The notes: generated by a model not told the origin, from the sequence alone. A stretch of DNA of 64,000 nt from Thermanaerovibrio velox DSM 12556 (GCF_000237825.1 NZ_CM001377.1:1636176-1700175); one strand, 5' to 3'. Positions 8,555 through 16,875 are shown, numbered from the stretch's first letter. Program-made: numbers and translations.

Positions 8555-9019
8555 GTGGCCATAAACCAGAAGTGCCAGTACGCCCTTCGGGCCCTTTATG
8601 AGCTTTCCCTTCACTATCCCTCAGGACCCGTGAAGATAGCCCATATAGCCCATTCCCAGGGGATACCAAAGAAGTTCCTGGAGGGGATACTGGGGCTTCT
8701 CAAGTCCTTGGGTTACGTCAAGTCCCATCGGGGCAAGGACGGAGGCTATTCCCTAGCTAAACCCCCGGGTCAGATATCCGTGGGGGAGGTAATCCGGGGG
8801 GTGCAAGGGCCCTTCTCCCCCGTGGAATGTATCATAGGGGAGGACCATTGCCAGCTGAAAGGCCGGTGCAGCTTCCGCCCCCTTTGGGAGAGGGCCAAGG
8901 CGGCCTTGGAGGAGGTTTACGACCACACCACCTTCCAGGATCTTTTGGACCAGGACAAGACCCCCACAGAAGGGGAACGGCTAGAATCGAAGGGAGGAAG
9001 CTCAGATGAACCAGACTAG
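8555..9019 (+). CDS. iscR: Rrf2-family (IscR-like) transcriptional regulator
   Basis: It would sense iron-sulfur cluster status and control the following iscS-iscU genes. The 154-residue product has the Rrf2 winged helix at the N terminus (NQKCQYALRALYELSLHY, then IPKKFLEGILGLLKSLGYVKS and the wing HRGKDGGYSLA). It also has three cysteines in a C-x6-C-x5-C arrangement near residues 90-105, matching the cluster ligands of IscR-type members. The GTG at 8555 fits the family start and follows a GGTGGTG site; longer in-frame versions have no ribosome site. Its end overlaps the start of the cysteine desulfurase gene by 14 bases, as expected for one operon. Confidence 0.88.
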   Translation: MAINQKCQYALRALYELSLHYPSGPVKIAHIAHSQGIPKKFLEGILGLLKSLGYVKSHRGKDGGYSLAKPPGQISVGEVIRGVQGPFSPVECIIGEDHCQLKGRCSFRPLWERAKAALEEVYDHTTFQDLLDQDKTPTEGERLESKGGSSDEPD

Positions 9020-10175
9020 GACCGTGTACCTGGACAACTCCGCCACCACGCCGGTGGATCCCAAGGTCGCGGAGGCCATGCTGCCATACTTCACGGAGCA
9101 CTACGGCAACCCCAACAGCCTTCACCGTTGGGGAAAGAGCACCAGGGTTGCCATGGACGCCGCAAGATCTCAGGTGGCCTCCCTCATAGGGGCGGAGCCC
9201 AAGGAGATCATCTTCACCGGCGGCGGGAGCGAGGCGGACAACCTGGCGATAAAGGGGGCCGCCTGGGCCCTCAGGGAAAAGGGAAGGCACCTCATAACCA
9301 GCGCCATCGAACACCACGCGGTGCTGGACGCCTTCAAGTGGCTGGGGAAGAACGGCTTCGAGGTGACCATACTTCCGGTGGACCGGGAGGGCTTCGTGGA
9401 CCCCGAGCAGCTCAAGTCCGCCCTCCGGGACGACACCACCCTGGTATCCATCATGATGGCCAACAACGAGATAGGGACCATTGAGCCCATAGAGGAGCTC
9501 GGGGCCATATGCCAAGACCGGGGGATCCTCTTCCACACCGATGCGGTGCAGGCGGCGGGACACCTGCCCCTGGACGTAAAGTCCCTGCCGGTGGACATGC
9601 TAACCATGGCGGCCCACAAGATGTACGGCCCCAAGGGCATAGGGGCCCTCTACGTCCGCAAGGGCATAAGGCTCACCCCCCTGATCCACGGGGGAGGCCA
9701 GGAGTTCGGCTTGAGGTCCGGCACCGAGAACGTGCCCCTTGCGGTGGGCTTCGGCGTTGCCGCGGAGCTGGCCTCCCAAAGGCTCGCAAGGGGGGAACAC
9801 CTGCGGGAGGCGGATCTCAGGGATCGTCTAATAAGAGGGGTGCTGGACAACGTGCCCGACTCGTTCCTAACCGGAAGCCCCGAAAAGCGGCTCCCGTTCC
9901 ACGCCAGCTTCTGCATACCCAGGATAGAGGGGGAGGCCATGGTGCTTCGACTGGACTTCGCGGGCATCGGGGCCTCCAGCGGCTCCGCCTGCACCTCCGG
10001 CAGCCTGGACCCAAGCCACGTGCTGCTGGCCCTGGGGCTCTCCCACGAGACCGCCCACGGCTCCCTAAGGCTCACCCTGGGCAAGGACACCACCGCTGAA
10101 GACGTGGACTACGTCATACAGACCCTGCCCCCCATAGTTAAGACCCTAAGGGACATGTCCCCCTACAAGGCCTAG
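9006..10175 (+). CDS. iscS: Cysteine desulfurase (IscS/NifS type)
   Basis: This PLP enzyme removes sulfur from cysteine and passes it as persulfide to the scaffold encoded next door. The 389 residues begin VYLDNSATTPVDPKV. They carry the cofactor His in TSAIEHHAVL, the PLP lysine in MLTMAAHKMYGPKGIGAL, and the catalytic cysteine loop SSGSACTSGSLDPSHVL. The active-site loop is long, as in group I IscS/NifS rather than SufS. It overlaps the regulator gene and is followed 48 bases later by iscU. No hscAB, fdx or iscA gene follows, so this is a minimal isc operon. Confidence 0.95.
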   Translation: MNQTRTVYLDNSATTPVDPKVAEAMLPYFTEHYGNPNSLHRWGKSTRVAMDAARSQVASLIGAEPKEIIFTGGGSEADNLAIKGAAWALREKGRHLITSAIEHHAVLDAFKWLGKNGFEVTILPVDREGFVDPEQLKSALRDDTTLVSIMMANNEIGTIEPIEELGAICQDRGILFHTDAVQAAGHLPLDVKSLPVDMLTMAAHKMYGPKGIGALYVRKGIRLTPLIHGGGQEFGLRSGTENVPLAVGFGVAAELASQRLARGEHLREADLRDRLIRGVLDNVPDSFLTGSPEKRLPFHASFCIPRIEGEAMVLRLDFAGIGASSGSACTSGSLDPSHVLLALGLSHETAHGSLRLTLGKDTTAEDVDYVIQTLPPIVKTLRDMSPYKA

Positions 10176-10223
10176 GGAGCGGACATCAAGGACAGAATAG
10201 AAAAAGACTAGGAGATGATTACC

Positions 10224-10676
10224 ATGGCGTACTCCGAGAAGGTAATTCAATACTTCATGAACCCGGTCAACGTGGGGGAGATGGAGAACCCCGACGGGGT
10301 CGGGGAAGTGGGGAACCCCAAGTGCGGGGACGTGATGAAGATATACCTTCGCATAAGGGATGATAAAATAGAGGATGTAAAGTTCCAGACCTTTGGCTGC
10401 GCCGCCGCCATAGCCACCAGCTCCATGGTCACCGAGATGGTGAAGGGCAAGACCATAGAGGAGGCCCTTCAGGTGACCAACAAGGACGTGGCGGACGCAT
10501 TGGGAGGGCTTCCACCGGAGAAGGTCCACTGCTCCCTCCTGGCGGAACAGGGCATAAAGGCCGCCATAGAGGACCATCTGCGGCGCAAGCGGGGAGAGGC
10601 CGCCGCACAAGAGGGGGAGGTGTGCTTCTCAGATCATCATGACCACGAGGGGAGCGAAAGCCGTGCCGCCGATTGA
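10224..10676 (+). CDS. iscU: Iron-sulfur cluster scaffold IscU (NifU N-terminal type)
   Basis: This is a scaffold on which 2Fe-2S and 4Fe-4S clusters are assembled using sulfur from the adjacent desulfurase. The 150-residue product has the three cluster cysteines in NPKCGDVM, TFGCAAAIA and KVHCSLLAEQ, plus the N-terminal YSEKVIQYFMNPVNVG typical of the family. It has an unusual acidic, histidine-containing tail after residue 125 with one more Cys (CFSDHHDHEGSE). It lacks the ferredoxin-like and Nfu domains of full NifU. The ATG at 10224 is nine bases from GGAG; an earlier in-frame ATG at 10215 touches that site. It overlaps the next gene by 14 bases. Confidence 0.94.
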   Translation: MAYSEKVIQYFMNPVNVGEMENPDGVGEVGNPKCGDVMKIYLRIRDDKIEDVKFQTFGCAAAIATSSMVTEMVKGKTIEEALQVTNKDVADALGGLPPEKVHCSLLAEQGIKAAIEDHLRRKRGEAAAQEGEVCFSDHHDHEGSESRAAD

Positions 10677-11109
10677 AGGCAAGGTAACCGCGGTATGCAT
10701 ATCCGAGAAGAAGGGCACCGTGAAGGAGCGGGTAAGAGAGGCGCTGCTCAAGACGGACTTCGGCCTTGAGGGGGACGCCCACGGGGGATCCTGGCACCGC
10801 CAGGTGAGCCTGCTCGCCCAAGAGGACATAGACATGATGGCCCAAAAGCTGCCCACCGTAGGGAACGGCAGCTTCGGGGAGAACATAGGGGTCTGCGGCA
10901 TAGACCTCCCATCCCTCCCGGTGGGCACGAAGCTGGAGGTCGGGGAAGCCCTGCTGGAGGTCACCCAGATAGGCAAGGAGTGCCACACCCGCTGCCAGAT
11001 CTACCACGCCACCGGGGACTGCATAATGCCCAGAAGGGGAATCTTCTGCAGGGTGCTCCGGTCCGGCCTGGTGCGGGAAGGAGACCCCGTAAGGGTCTTG
11101 GAGGCATGA
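10663..11109 (+). CDS. MOSC-domain protein
   Basis: MOSC domains occur at the C terminus of molybdenum-cofactor sulfurases and in stand-alone proteins thought to carry sulfur on a conserved cysteine. This 148-residue protein is a stand-alone MOSC domain: GKVTAVCISEKKGT, LEGDAHGGSWHRQVSLLAQE, GSFGENIGVCGIDLPSLPVG and a Cys-rich KECHTRCQIYHATGDCIM segment. Being translationally linked to iscS and iscU suggests it receives or delivers sulfur from the desulfurase, possibly for the pterin cofactor of the tungsten enzyme; this is an inference. The GTG at 10663 follows AGGGGAG by eight bases, so it is preferred to an ATG at 10639. Confidence 0.85.
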   Translation: MPPIEGKVTAVCISEKKGTVKERVREALLKTDFGLEGDAHGGSWHRQVSLLAQEDIDMMAQKLPTVGNGSFGENIGVCGIDLPSLPVGTKLEVGEALLEVTQIGKECHTRCQIYHATGDCIMPRRGIFCRVLRSGLVREGDPVRVLEA

Positions 11110-11115
11110 GCAAAA

Positions 11116-11166
11116 GCCCTCCGCCGCCCCGCGCTACGGGTCCGCGGAGGGCCCTTTTGGATTTTT
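11116..11166 (+). terminator. Intrinsic terminator after the isc operon
   Basis: GCCCTCCGC at 11116-11124 pairs with GCGGAGGGC at 11144-11152, followed by CCTTTTGGATTTTT. It lies 7 bases after the MOSC stop and only about 30 bases before eutS. Confidence 0.85.
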
Positions 11167-11198
11167 AAATCTCAAAACCCAGATCAGGGGGTGAGGTC

Positions 11199-11537
11199 TT
11201 GGAGGATAAGAAAAGGGTCATCCAGGAATACGTCCCGGGCAAGCAGGTCACCCTGGCTCATATGATATGCAACCCCCGTCCGGAGCTCTGTTCCCTCGTG
11301 GGGGTGGAAAAGGTAGGGGCCATAGGCATAATGACCATAACCCCCGGGGAAGGGGCCATCATCGCCGCTGACATCGCCTCCAAGTCCGGAAACGTGAACA
11401 TGGACTTCATCGATAGGTTCACCGGCTGCGTACTCTTCACCGGAGACGTGGCGGCGGTGGAGAGCTCCCTCGAGAACTCGGTGCGCACCCTGTCATCGGT
11501 GCTGGGTTTCACTCCAGCTCCAATCACCAGAACGTGA
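11199..11537 (+). CDS. eutS: EutS microcompartment shell protein
   Basis: This is a hexameric BMC shell protein of the ethanolamine compartment, the circularly permuted, bent-hexamer type. Its 112 residues follow E. coli EutS closely: [57 protein letters not shown] and a short C terminus. The TTG start at 11199 is preceded by GGGGTGAGG. It overlaps eutP by one base (TGATG). No separate promoter is obvious between the upstream terminator and the gene. It is on the opposite strand from the main eut operon and converges with it. Confidence 0.96.
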   Translation: MEDKKRVIQEYVPGKQVTLAHMICNPRPELCSLVGVEKVGAIGIMTITPGEGAIIAADIASKSGNVNMDFIDRFTGCVLFTGDVAAVESSLENSVRTLSSVLGFTPAPITRT

Positions 11538-12034
11538 TGACGACATCCCAGGAAAAGCACAAGCTAATGGTCATAGGCCCCTCCGGCGCAGGCAAAACCA
11601 CCCTCCTAAAGGTCTTGGGGATGAGCGAGGCCTCCCCATGCAAAACCGAAGCGGTGTGCTACTCATCCAAGGCAGTGGACACCCCCGGGGAGTTCTTCGA
11701 GATCCCTCGCTTCTACCACGCCCTCATAACCTCCTCCACCAAGGCCCACCTGGTCCTTCTTGTGGCGGACCCCACAAGACACGTGCGCTTCCCATCGATG
11801 TTCACCCGAGCCATCAGGGCCCGCTCCATCGGGGTGGTAAACAAATCGGACCTGGTCTCCGAGGACCTGCTGCTCAAGGCCGAGGCGGAGCTCCGCAGGG
11901 CCGGGGTCTCCCAGGTGTTCCGGGTTTCAGCGGTCACCGGGGAGGGCTTGGAAGAGCTCAAAGGATACATGAGGGCCTGTGGGGTTATGGATCAACCGGT
12001 CAAGACCGAACCGGCCCCAGGACCACAAGGATAA
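11537..12034 (+). CDS. eutP: EutP/PduV-family small GTPase
   Basis: This is a Ras-like P-loop protein found in nearly all eut and pdu clusters; roles in acetate kinase activity (reported for some EutP) or compartment positioning have been proposed. The 165-residue product has Walker A GPSGAGKTT, the switch motif DTPGEFFE and the guanine-specificity motif NKSD followed by an SAVTGEG motif. The start is taken as the ATG at 11537, overlapping the eutS stop; a GTG three bases earlier is possible. The end faces pduT across a GC-rich hairpin. No acetate kinase gene is present in the window, so an EutP contribution to acetyl-phosphate use is conceivable but unproven. Confidence 0.93.
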   Translation: MTTSQEKHKLMVIGPSGAGKTTLLKVLGMSEASPCKTEAVCYSSKAVDTPGEFFEIPRFYHALITSSTKAHLVLLVADPTRHVRFPSMFTRAIRARSIGVVNKSDLVSEDLLLKAEAELRRAGVSQVFRVSAVTGEGLEELKGYMRACGVMDQPVKTEPAPGPQG

Positions 12035-12035
12035 A

Positions 12036-12063
12036 GGGCGGGATGCCGCCGCCCCTCCCGCCC
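12036..12063. terminator. Bidirectional hairpin between convergent eutP and pduT
   Basis: GGGCGGGA at 12036-12043 pairs with TCCCGCCC at 12056-12063 around a 12-base loop. It is two bases after the eutP stop and preceded by AAA; a short CATTAA follows. It probably terminates eutP transcription and may also stop the opposing operon. Confidence 0.6.
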
Positions 12064-12096
12064 CATTAAGTGATGCGACAGGAAGGGGAGTCTAAG

Positions 12097-12645
12097 TCAT
12101 AAAAGGACCGCCACCAGATCCCTGTGAGGGGACGCTATGACCGATGAGCTCACAACCCCTCCCTCTTCGCCCAGCCTCTTTTCGCAAGCCCCCACAGAGG
12201 CCTCCACGCTCCCAAGATCCCCGGTGAAGACCACAAAACCCTTCCCCCCAAGCCCCCGGGCTATCCTTATCTCCAAAAGATCTATCGACGCCGCCTTGGC
12301 CGCCACATCCCCAGCGGTGATCGCCGCCACCGCCGATATGGTCTCCACCAACCCCAGCGCCTCCACCCCTTCAAACTCCGCGGTGCCGGTCAGCGCAGGT
12401 ATCACCGAGGGGTGTACGTTTGGCAGCACGTGGGAATCCACGGTAAAAATACCACCCACCAATGCGGCCTTCCCCACGGCGGTCCTAACCGCATCCACCT
12501 CCCCGGATATTATGCTCACGTACTTGCCAGGACATATGGGGGAAGAGAACAACAGCCGGACGTCCGAAGCCTTTAACATCGCATCCGCAGCCTCCACGCC
12601 CTTGGGAACCGTCTTGTACTCCATAAGGCCTATGGCTAAGCTCAA
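12097..12645 (-). CDS. pduT: PduT-like tandem BMC shell protein with Fe-S site
   Basis: This trimeric shell protein has two fused BMC domains (about residues 1-90 and 91-180). In the family the pore carries a 4Fe-4S cluster, thought to move electrons across the shell. The cluster cysteine is present in the SSPICPGKYV segment near residue 35, in the place of PduT Cys38. Motifs AIGLMEYKTVPKGVEAADAM and VDSHVLPNVHPSVIPAL match PduT. A TTG at 12645 with GGGGG eight bases upstream is chosen over an in-frame GTG at 12654 that overlaps this site. It follows pduS by 13 bases; PduS and PduT are known partners. It is the last gene of the operon. Confidence 0.93.
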   Translation of the reverse strand: MSLAIGLMEYKTVPKGVEAADAMLKASDVRLLFSSPICPGKYVSIISGEVDAVRTAVGKAALVGGIFTVDSHVLPNVHPSVIPALTGTAEFEGVEALGLVETISAVAAITAGDVAAKAASIDLLEIRIARGLGGKGFVVFTGDLGSVEASVGACEKRLGEEGGVVSSSVIASPHRDLVAVLL

Positions 12646-12658
12646 AAACCGCACCCCC

Positions 12659-13987
12659 TTACGACACCTGTATCACCATGCGATCCCCCAACAACTCCAC
12701 CACCACACCGGCCAAAGGAGCGTGAACCCCCGCAGACACCTCCCCCTCAGGCCTGGCCACCAGCTGACCCGGGGAAACCGTATCCCCCGGCGATACCAGC
12801 GGAACCGCGGGAGACCCTATGTGCTGCTTAAACTTCAAGACCAACTTCCCCCATGGGAAATCCACGGCCTCCCTCAAATCCGTGTGCACCGCCCCGTACT
12901 TCCCAAGACCCAGTCGTCCCAAAAGCTTGCCCGTAGGAAATCCCCGGTACCGCCGGAAAGGGTTCACCTCCCCAGGAGATGACCTGTGAGGATTCCTTAT
13001 CCCCTGCCTGGACATCCTGAGCTTAAGCTCCCTGTTGAGCTTCCAGGGCTGAAGCCCCATGACACAAGCCACCTCGCACATGCCGCACTCACAACACAAA
13101 AAGGCCTCGGTGGACATGGCATCCTTCTCACAGGTGTCGTTGTACGCCGCAAGCCTCATGAGCTTGTCGGGCCTCAGCTTGTGCCCTAAGAGATACCGGG
13201 GACAAAGATCTGTGCAAAGCATGCAGTGACAGCACGCAGTCTTGGCAAGCCTCATCATCTCCGGAAGCTTCCTCATCTTGGAGACCACCAGCGGGTGATC
13301 CCTCGGGAGAACTATTATCCCCTTGGTGGTCTTAACCACCGGCTCCGATGGATCCTCCACCACACGCCCCATCATGGGACCACCATCTACGGCCACCCAA
13401 TCACCCACCACCGCCCCACCACAGACATCCACCGCCTGGGCAAAGGACACCCCAACCGGCACCCGGATCGTGGAAGGACGAGCCACCTCCCCGCACACGG
13501 TTAGATACTTATGGGTGACCGGCAACCCCTCCAGGGCCCTGGATACGTTGTAAAGGGTCTCCACGTTGATGACCACCGCACCAACCTCCAACGGTATGCC
13601 GCCCTCCGGCACTATCCTACCCGTGGCCTCGTAAACCAACACCTGCTCGTCCCCGGCGGGATACACGTTGGGTAACACGTGAAGCCGCAGCTTGGGATAC
13701 CTGCCTATCCCCCTCCCAAGAACCTCCAGTACCCCCTTGTACTTGCCCTTAAAAGCCAGGATGCCCTCCAGGGCACCTAAGCGGGAGACCAACAGGTTCA
13801 TCGCCTCAAGAAGCTCCTCCCCGTGGGCCTCCGCCAAGTGCTGGTCCACCTCCAACAGGGGCTCACACTCCGCCCCGTTGAGTATCAGGTGTTCAACCCC
13901 ACCCTTGAGCTTTACGTGGGTGGGAAAACCCGCTCCACCTGCCCCTACCACTCCCGCCTCCCTCACCCTGCTAAGAAGATCCTCCAT
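12659..13987 (-). CDS. pduS: PduS, RnfC-like cobalamin reductase / electron-transfer protein
   Basis: PduS is an FMN and iron-sulfur flavoprotein that reduces cobalamin for adenosylation inside microcompartments. The 442 residues show an RnfC/NuoF-like N terminus (VVGAGGAGFPTHVKL, NGAECEPLL), a SLBB-like middle, two 4Fe-4S ferredoxin motifs (CCHCMLCTDLCP and CCECGMCEVAC) near residues 255-310, and a C-terminal biotinyl-like fold ending near VHAPLAGVVVELLG. The ATG at 13987 follows GGGAGGGG. It lies between eutA and pduT. It most likely supplies cob(I)alamin to EutT, and with PduT may link the compartment lumen to cytosolic redox carriers. Confidence 0.94.
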   Translation of the reverse strand: MEDLLSRVREAGVVGAGGAGFPTHVKLKGGVEHLILNGAECEPLLEVDQHLAEAHGEELLEAMNLLVSRLGALEGILAFKGKYKGVLEVLGRGIGRYPKLRLHVLPNVYPAGDEQVLVYEATGRIVPEGGIPLEVGAVVINVETLYNVSRALEGLPVTHKYLTVCGEVARPSTIRVPVGVSFAQAVDVCGGAVVGDWVAVDGGPMMGRVVEDPSEPVVKTTKGIIVLPRDHPLVVSKMRKLPEMMRLAKTACCHCMLCTDLCPRYLLGHKLRPDKLMRLAAYNDTCEKDAMSTEAFLCCECGMCEVACVMGLQPWKLNRELKLRMSRQGIRNPHRSSPGEVNPFRRYRGFPTGKLLGRLGLGKYGAVHTDLREAVDFPWGKLVLKFKQHIGSPAVPLVSPGDTVSPGQLVARPEGEVSAGVHAPLAGVVVELLGDRMVIQVS

Positions 13988-14011
13988 AGGAACCCCTCCC
14001 AGACCCCATCA

Positions 14012-15442
14012 TCAATAGCCAAACACCAGGGTCTTTATCACCACCGGAAGAACCCGCCCCCTCGCAAGGGGACGACCTATGTCGATGTAGTCCCCATTCC
14101 CAACCTTCACCCCGTCCAGGCTTACCACCTTGATCCCCTCGGGAAGCCTGCTGGAAAGCGCATAGCCCAAAGCCTTACCCATGTCCCGCTCCAGCAACAC
14201 CACAAGCACCGGGGAGCTCGCCAGATACCCGCGCAGACCATCTATTATGCGCTCCGCCATCACCTGAACCTGTTCAAAAGAAGGGTTCGGGATCCCCCGG
14301 AAGGCAAAGGCAACGGTCTGATGAGCCCCCTCATAATCCATAAACCAAAGCACCTTCTCCCTCAGGGCCTGGGAAAGGCAACCCTCCTCCTCCGCCGGCG
14401 TAAGCTTCAGTATGGGGATGTTCCTCATGGGGAAAACCGCCTGATCGCTGAAACCTATGGTGCTGCCGCTAAGCTCCACCGAATGACTCCCCGCCCCTAT
14501 CACGGTGGCCCTTATGGTCTCCTCAGGCCTCACCCCGCCTCCGATGGCAAACAGCCTGGTGGATCGCACGGCCCTTCCAAGCAAGACCCCGAGATCCCCG
14601 TAAGCAAAGGGATCAAGGTTATCCCCGCCGTAAACACAGTCCCCCACCCCACCGGATATGAATACCCCGTCCATAGGGATCCCAGGATCCCTCAAGTCAT
14701 GGGACGTCAGCATATCCATCAGAAGCGGAGTCCTCGGGACGAGCTCGAAAAGCTCGTCCAAAAGGGCCGCCATCCTGGCGCATATCATTTCAGCCCCCTC
14801 AAGATCCAGCACATCCCCTTCCACAAGGTTTAACCCAAGGGAACTCAAAAGGGGAAAGACGGAGGGTGATACCCGCTGCACCACCCCCCCACTCGAAACC
14901 CTTATCAAACGCCCCCCCACGTTGAGACAGGAGGTGTCCGACACCTCCCCTTCCCGGAAGACCGCCACGTTGGAGGTCCCGCCCCCCATATCAACGTTCA
15001 CCACCACGGAACCGGACCTCCTGGATAAAGCCTCCGCCCCGGAACCCTTGCCGGCCAGAATGCCCTCCAGATCCGACCCAGCAGTGGCCACCACGAAATC
15101 CCCCGCCAAACCCTCCATGCTCCTGAGAACCGATCGGGCGTTCTCCTTGCGAGCAGTCTCACCGGTTATGATGACCGCCCCCGCATGAACCTCCTCCCTT
15201 GCAACCCCCGCGATCCGATACTCCTCCTCGACTATCCGCCGGACAGCCTCCGCATCGATGGCAACCGGGGAGAGAAGAGGGGTGAAATGTATGCCGCTCC
15301 TGTACGTAACCCTCTTGTCCACCACCGCCACCCTCGGCACGGCACCAAAACCTCCACCCTCATCTATTATCAGCTCGCTGAATACCAACTGGGTGGTGGT
15401 GGTGCCTATGTCGATTCCCACGCTGGTAAGACGATCCGGCAA
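14012..15442 (-). CDS. eutA: EutA, ethanolamine ammonia-lyase reactivating factor
   Basis: This ATP-dependent chaperone exchanges damaged cobalamin on EutBC for fresh adenosylcobalamin. The 476-residue protein has the actin/Hsp70-type phosphate loops SVGIDIGTTTTQLVF at the N terminus and VNVDMGGGTSNVAVF near residue 165, and a C-terminal SLDGVKVGNGDYIDIGRPL motif typical of EutA. A TTG at 15442 is nine bases from AGGAGG and is preferred to the TTG at 15451 that abuts it. It is followed by pduS 24 bases later and preceded by eutT, forming a block of genes that service the cofactor. Confidence 0.96.
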   Translation of the reverse strand: MPDRLTSVGIDIGTTTTQLVFSELIIDEGGGFGAVPRVAVVDKRVTYRSGIHFTPLLSPVAIDAEAVRRIVEEEYRIAGVAREEVHAGAVIITGETARKENARSVLRSMEGLAGDFVVATAGSDLEGILAGKGSGAEALSRRSGSVVVNVDMGGGTSNVAVFREGEVSDTSCLNVGGRLIRVSSGGVVQRVSPSVFPLLSSLGLNLVEGDVLDLEGAEMICARMAALLDELFELVPRTPLLMDMLTSHDLRDPGIPMDGVFISGGVGDCVYGGDNLDPFAYGDLGVLLGRAVRSTRLFAIGGGVRPEETIRATVIGAGSHSVELSGSTIGFSDQAVFPMRNIPILKLTPAEEEGCLSQALREKVLWFMDYEGAHQTVAFAFRGIPNPSFEQVQVMAERIIDGLRGYLASSPVLVVLLERDMGKALGYALSSRLPEGIKVVSLDGVKVGNGDYIDIGRPLARGRVLPVVIKTLVFGY

Positions 15443-15478
15443 CTTAACCAACCTCCTGGATAACCGCTCTCCCCCGCC

Positions 15479-16267
15479 CTAATACTCCTTGTCATAACCA
15501 GCGGGAAGGTTAATGTACATGGCCACGTAAAACGCGCTGCTAAGCCTGTTGAGGGCCCGAACTATGTCCTGCCTCAAAAGCCCCTGGTCCTCCCGATAAA
15601 AGGCCCGAAACGCCGCCAGCTCCGCCTCCCGAGCTCGGACCCTCAAAAGGTTCAACCCCGCACATATACGACCCATCGAATAGTGAGGCCTTATGTGACC
15701 CCGGCCAAAGGCCTTCCTGGGATCGTGCGACATGCCCCGCAGGGTGTCCCAGTCAAACCCAAGCAGCGGCAGCTCCTCCACCGGCGAACCGGTAACCTCG
15801 GCCCTCAAAATCGACCTTATGACCCCAAGGAAATCCTCCAAGCTCTCCGCCAGCTCTTGATTCCCCTCCTCAAAGGCCAGGGCCTGCAGGGCTATAACCT
15901 CCGCCTGAAGGGAGTCCAACTTACCCCTGAAAGCTATGACCGGATGCCCCTTGCTCACCAACCGATTGCCGTGAAGATGGGTCATGTGCTCCGGCTTCTG
16001 GGTGAAAGCTCCACCATCGGGGCCCACGAAACGGGGCCCCCCCAAGGCCTCCGAAGACCCGACAACCCCGTTCAAAGACCCCGACACCCCCCTAGACCTG
16101 CCCGAAGCCTCCTCCGCAACCGGATCCTCCACCACCAGTTCTATCTTCCGATCCGAAAGGTACTGCCTTGCCGAAGGGGTAACTATGGTACCCCGGTCCA
16201 CCACGTACCGGCGAACATCCCTCGCCCCTATTTGAGCGCGAAGATCCTGCTCGGTTACAAGCTTCAA
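15479..16267 (-). CDS. eutT: EutT, cob(I)alamin adenosyltransferase (class lacking CCxxC)
   Basis: It makes adenosylcobalamin for EutBC. The 262 residues begin with the TPSARQYLSDRKIELV element seen in EutT and EutQ, then a low-complexity Gly/Ser linker (about residues 50-80), then MTHLHGNRLVSKGHPVIAFRGKLDSLQAE and the C-terminal core ending in DIVRALNRLSSAFYVAMYI. The HX11CCX2C metal motif of the Salmonella enzyme is absent, with no cysteine at all in that region. A second EutT class without this motif is known from Listeria, so activity is expected. The TTG at 16267 has a run of seven G six bases upstream. Confidence 0.92.
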   Translation of the reverse strand: MKLVTEQDLRAQIGARDVRRYVVDRGTIVTPSARQYLSDRKIELVVEDPVAEEASGRSRGVSGSLNGVVGSSEALGGPRFVGPDGGAFTQKPEHMTHLHGNRLVSKGHPVIAFRGKLDSLQAEVIALQALAFEEGNQELAESLEDFLGVIRSILRAEVTGSPVEELPLLGFDWDTLRGMSHDPRKAFGRGHIRPHYSMGRICAGLNLLRVRAREAELAAFRAFYREDQGLLRQDIVRALNRLSSAFYVAMYINLPAGYDKEY

Positions 16268-16286
16268 GTAGATCCCCCCCATCACT

Positions 16287-16748
16287 TCACTGGGAGGCCC
16301 AGTCCGCAGGGTAGGTCACGTAGAGAAACCTCACAAAATCAGGGGTGCTGAAGTGTATGGTGCTGTTGGCGGGGATGTATATCACGTCCCCCTTGTTACC
16401 CACCACCCTGCGCCCATCCACCACTATCTCAAGCTTACCCTCCATGACATAGTCTATCTCGTCGTACCTCAAGGTCCACTTAAAGGAGCTCCTCTCCATC
16501 TCCATAACCCCACAGCCAAGCCTGGGGCTCTCCTGAAGGGTCAGAACGTCCTTAAGAAACACCCGGTCCGATTCCTTGCCGGTATCAAACCTCTCCGGCT
16601 TAACCGTCCCAAGACGCACCGCAAGGACACCGCTCGGATCAACATGCTTTTCAAAACAGGCCTCCCCGCCGCCTGAGCCACCGACCTCCTCCGACAGGAG
16701 ATCCCTCAAAACGTCCCGTATCATCGATTTAAGCTCTTCCCTGTCCAA
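16287..16748 (-). CDS. eutQ: EutQ cupin protein
   Basis: This cupin-fold Eut protein has been reported in Salmonella to have acetate kinase activity. The 153-residue version keeps a helical N terminus (REELKSMIRDVLRDLLSEE), a short linker and the cupin barrel: ESPRLGCGVMEMERSSF, YDEIDYVMEGKLEIVVDGR and NKGDVIYIPANSTIHFS. The start is a TTG at 16748 after GGGGGTG, the same layout as eutN and pduT. The frame stays open upstream to an ATG at 16892 inside the end of eutH, but those 48 residues are Arg/Trp-rich and unlike EutQ, so the short form is preferred. It might provide the acetate kinase step otherwise missing here. Confidence 0.9.
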   Translation of the reverse strand: MDREELKSMIRDVLRDLLSEEVGGSGGGEACFEKHVDPSGVLAVRLGTVKPERFDTGKESDRVFLKDVLTLQESPRLGCGVMEMERSSFKWTLRYDEIDYVMEGKLEIVVDGRRVVGNKGDVIYIPANSTIHFSTPDFVRFLYVTYPADWASQ

Positions 16749-16875
16749 ACGGCACACCCCCTCACCGGCCCCCTCTGAAGAAGCCAACGGCCTGCGGGAA
16801 AAACTCCTGTAACGCCAATCCCCAAGCCCTCCCCGCAAGGGGCCTCTTAGCGGATCGGAGAACATCCAAACCCTC

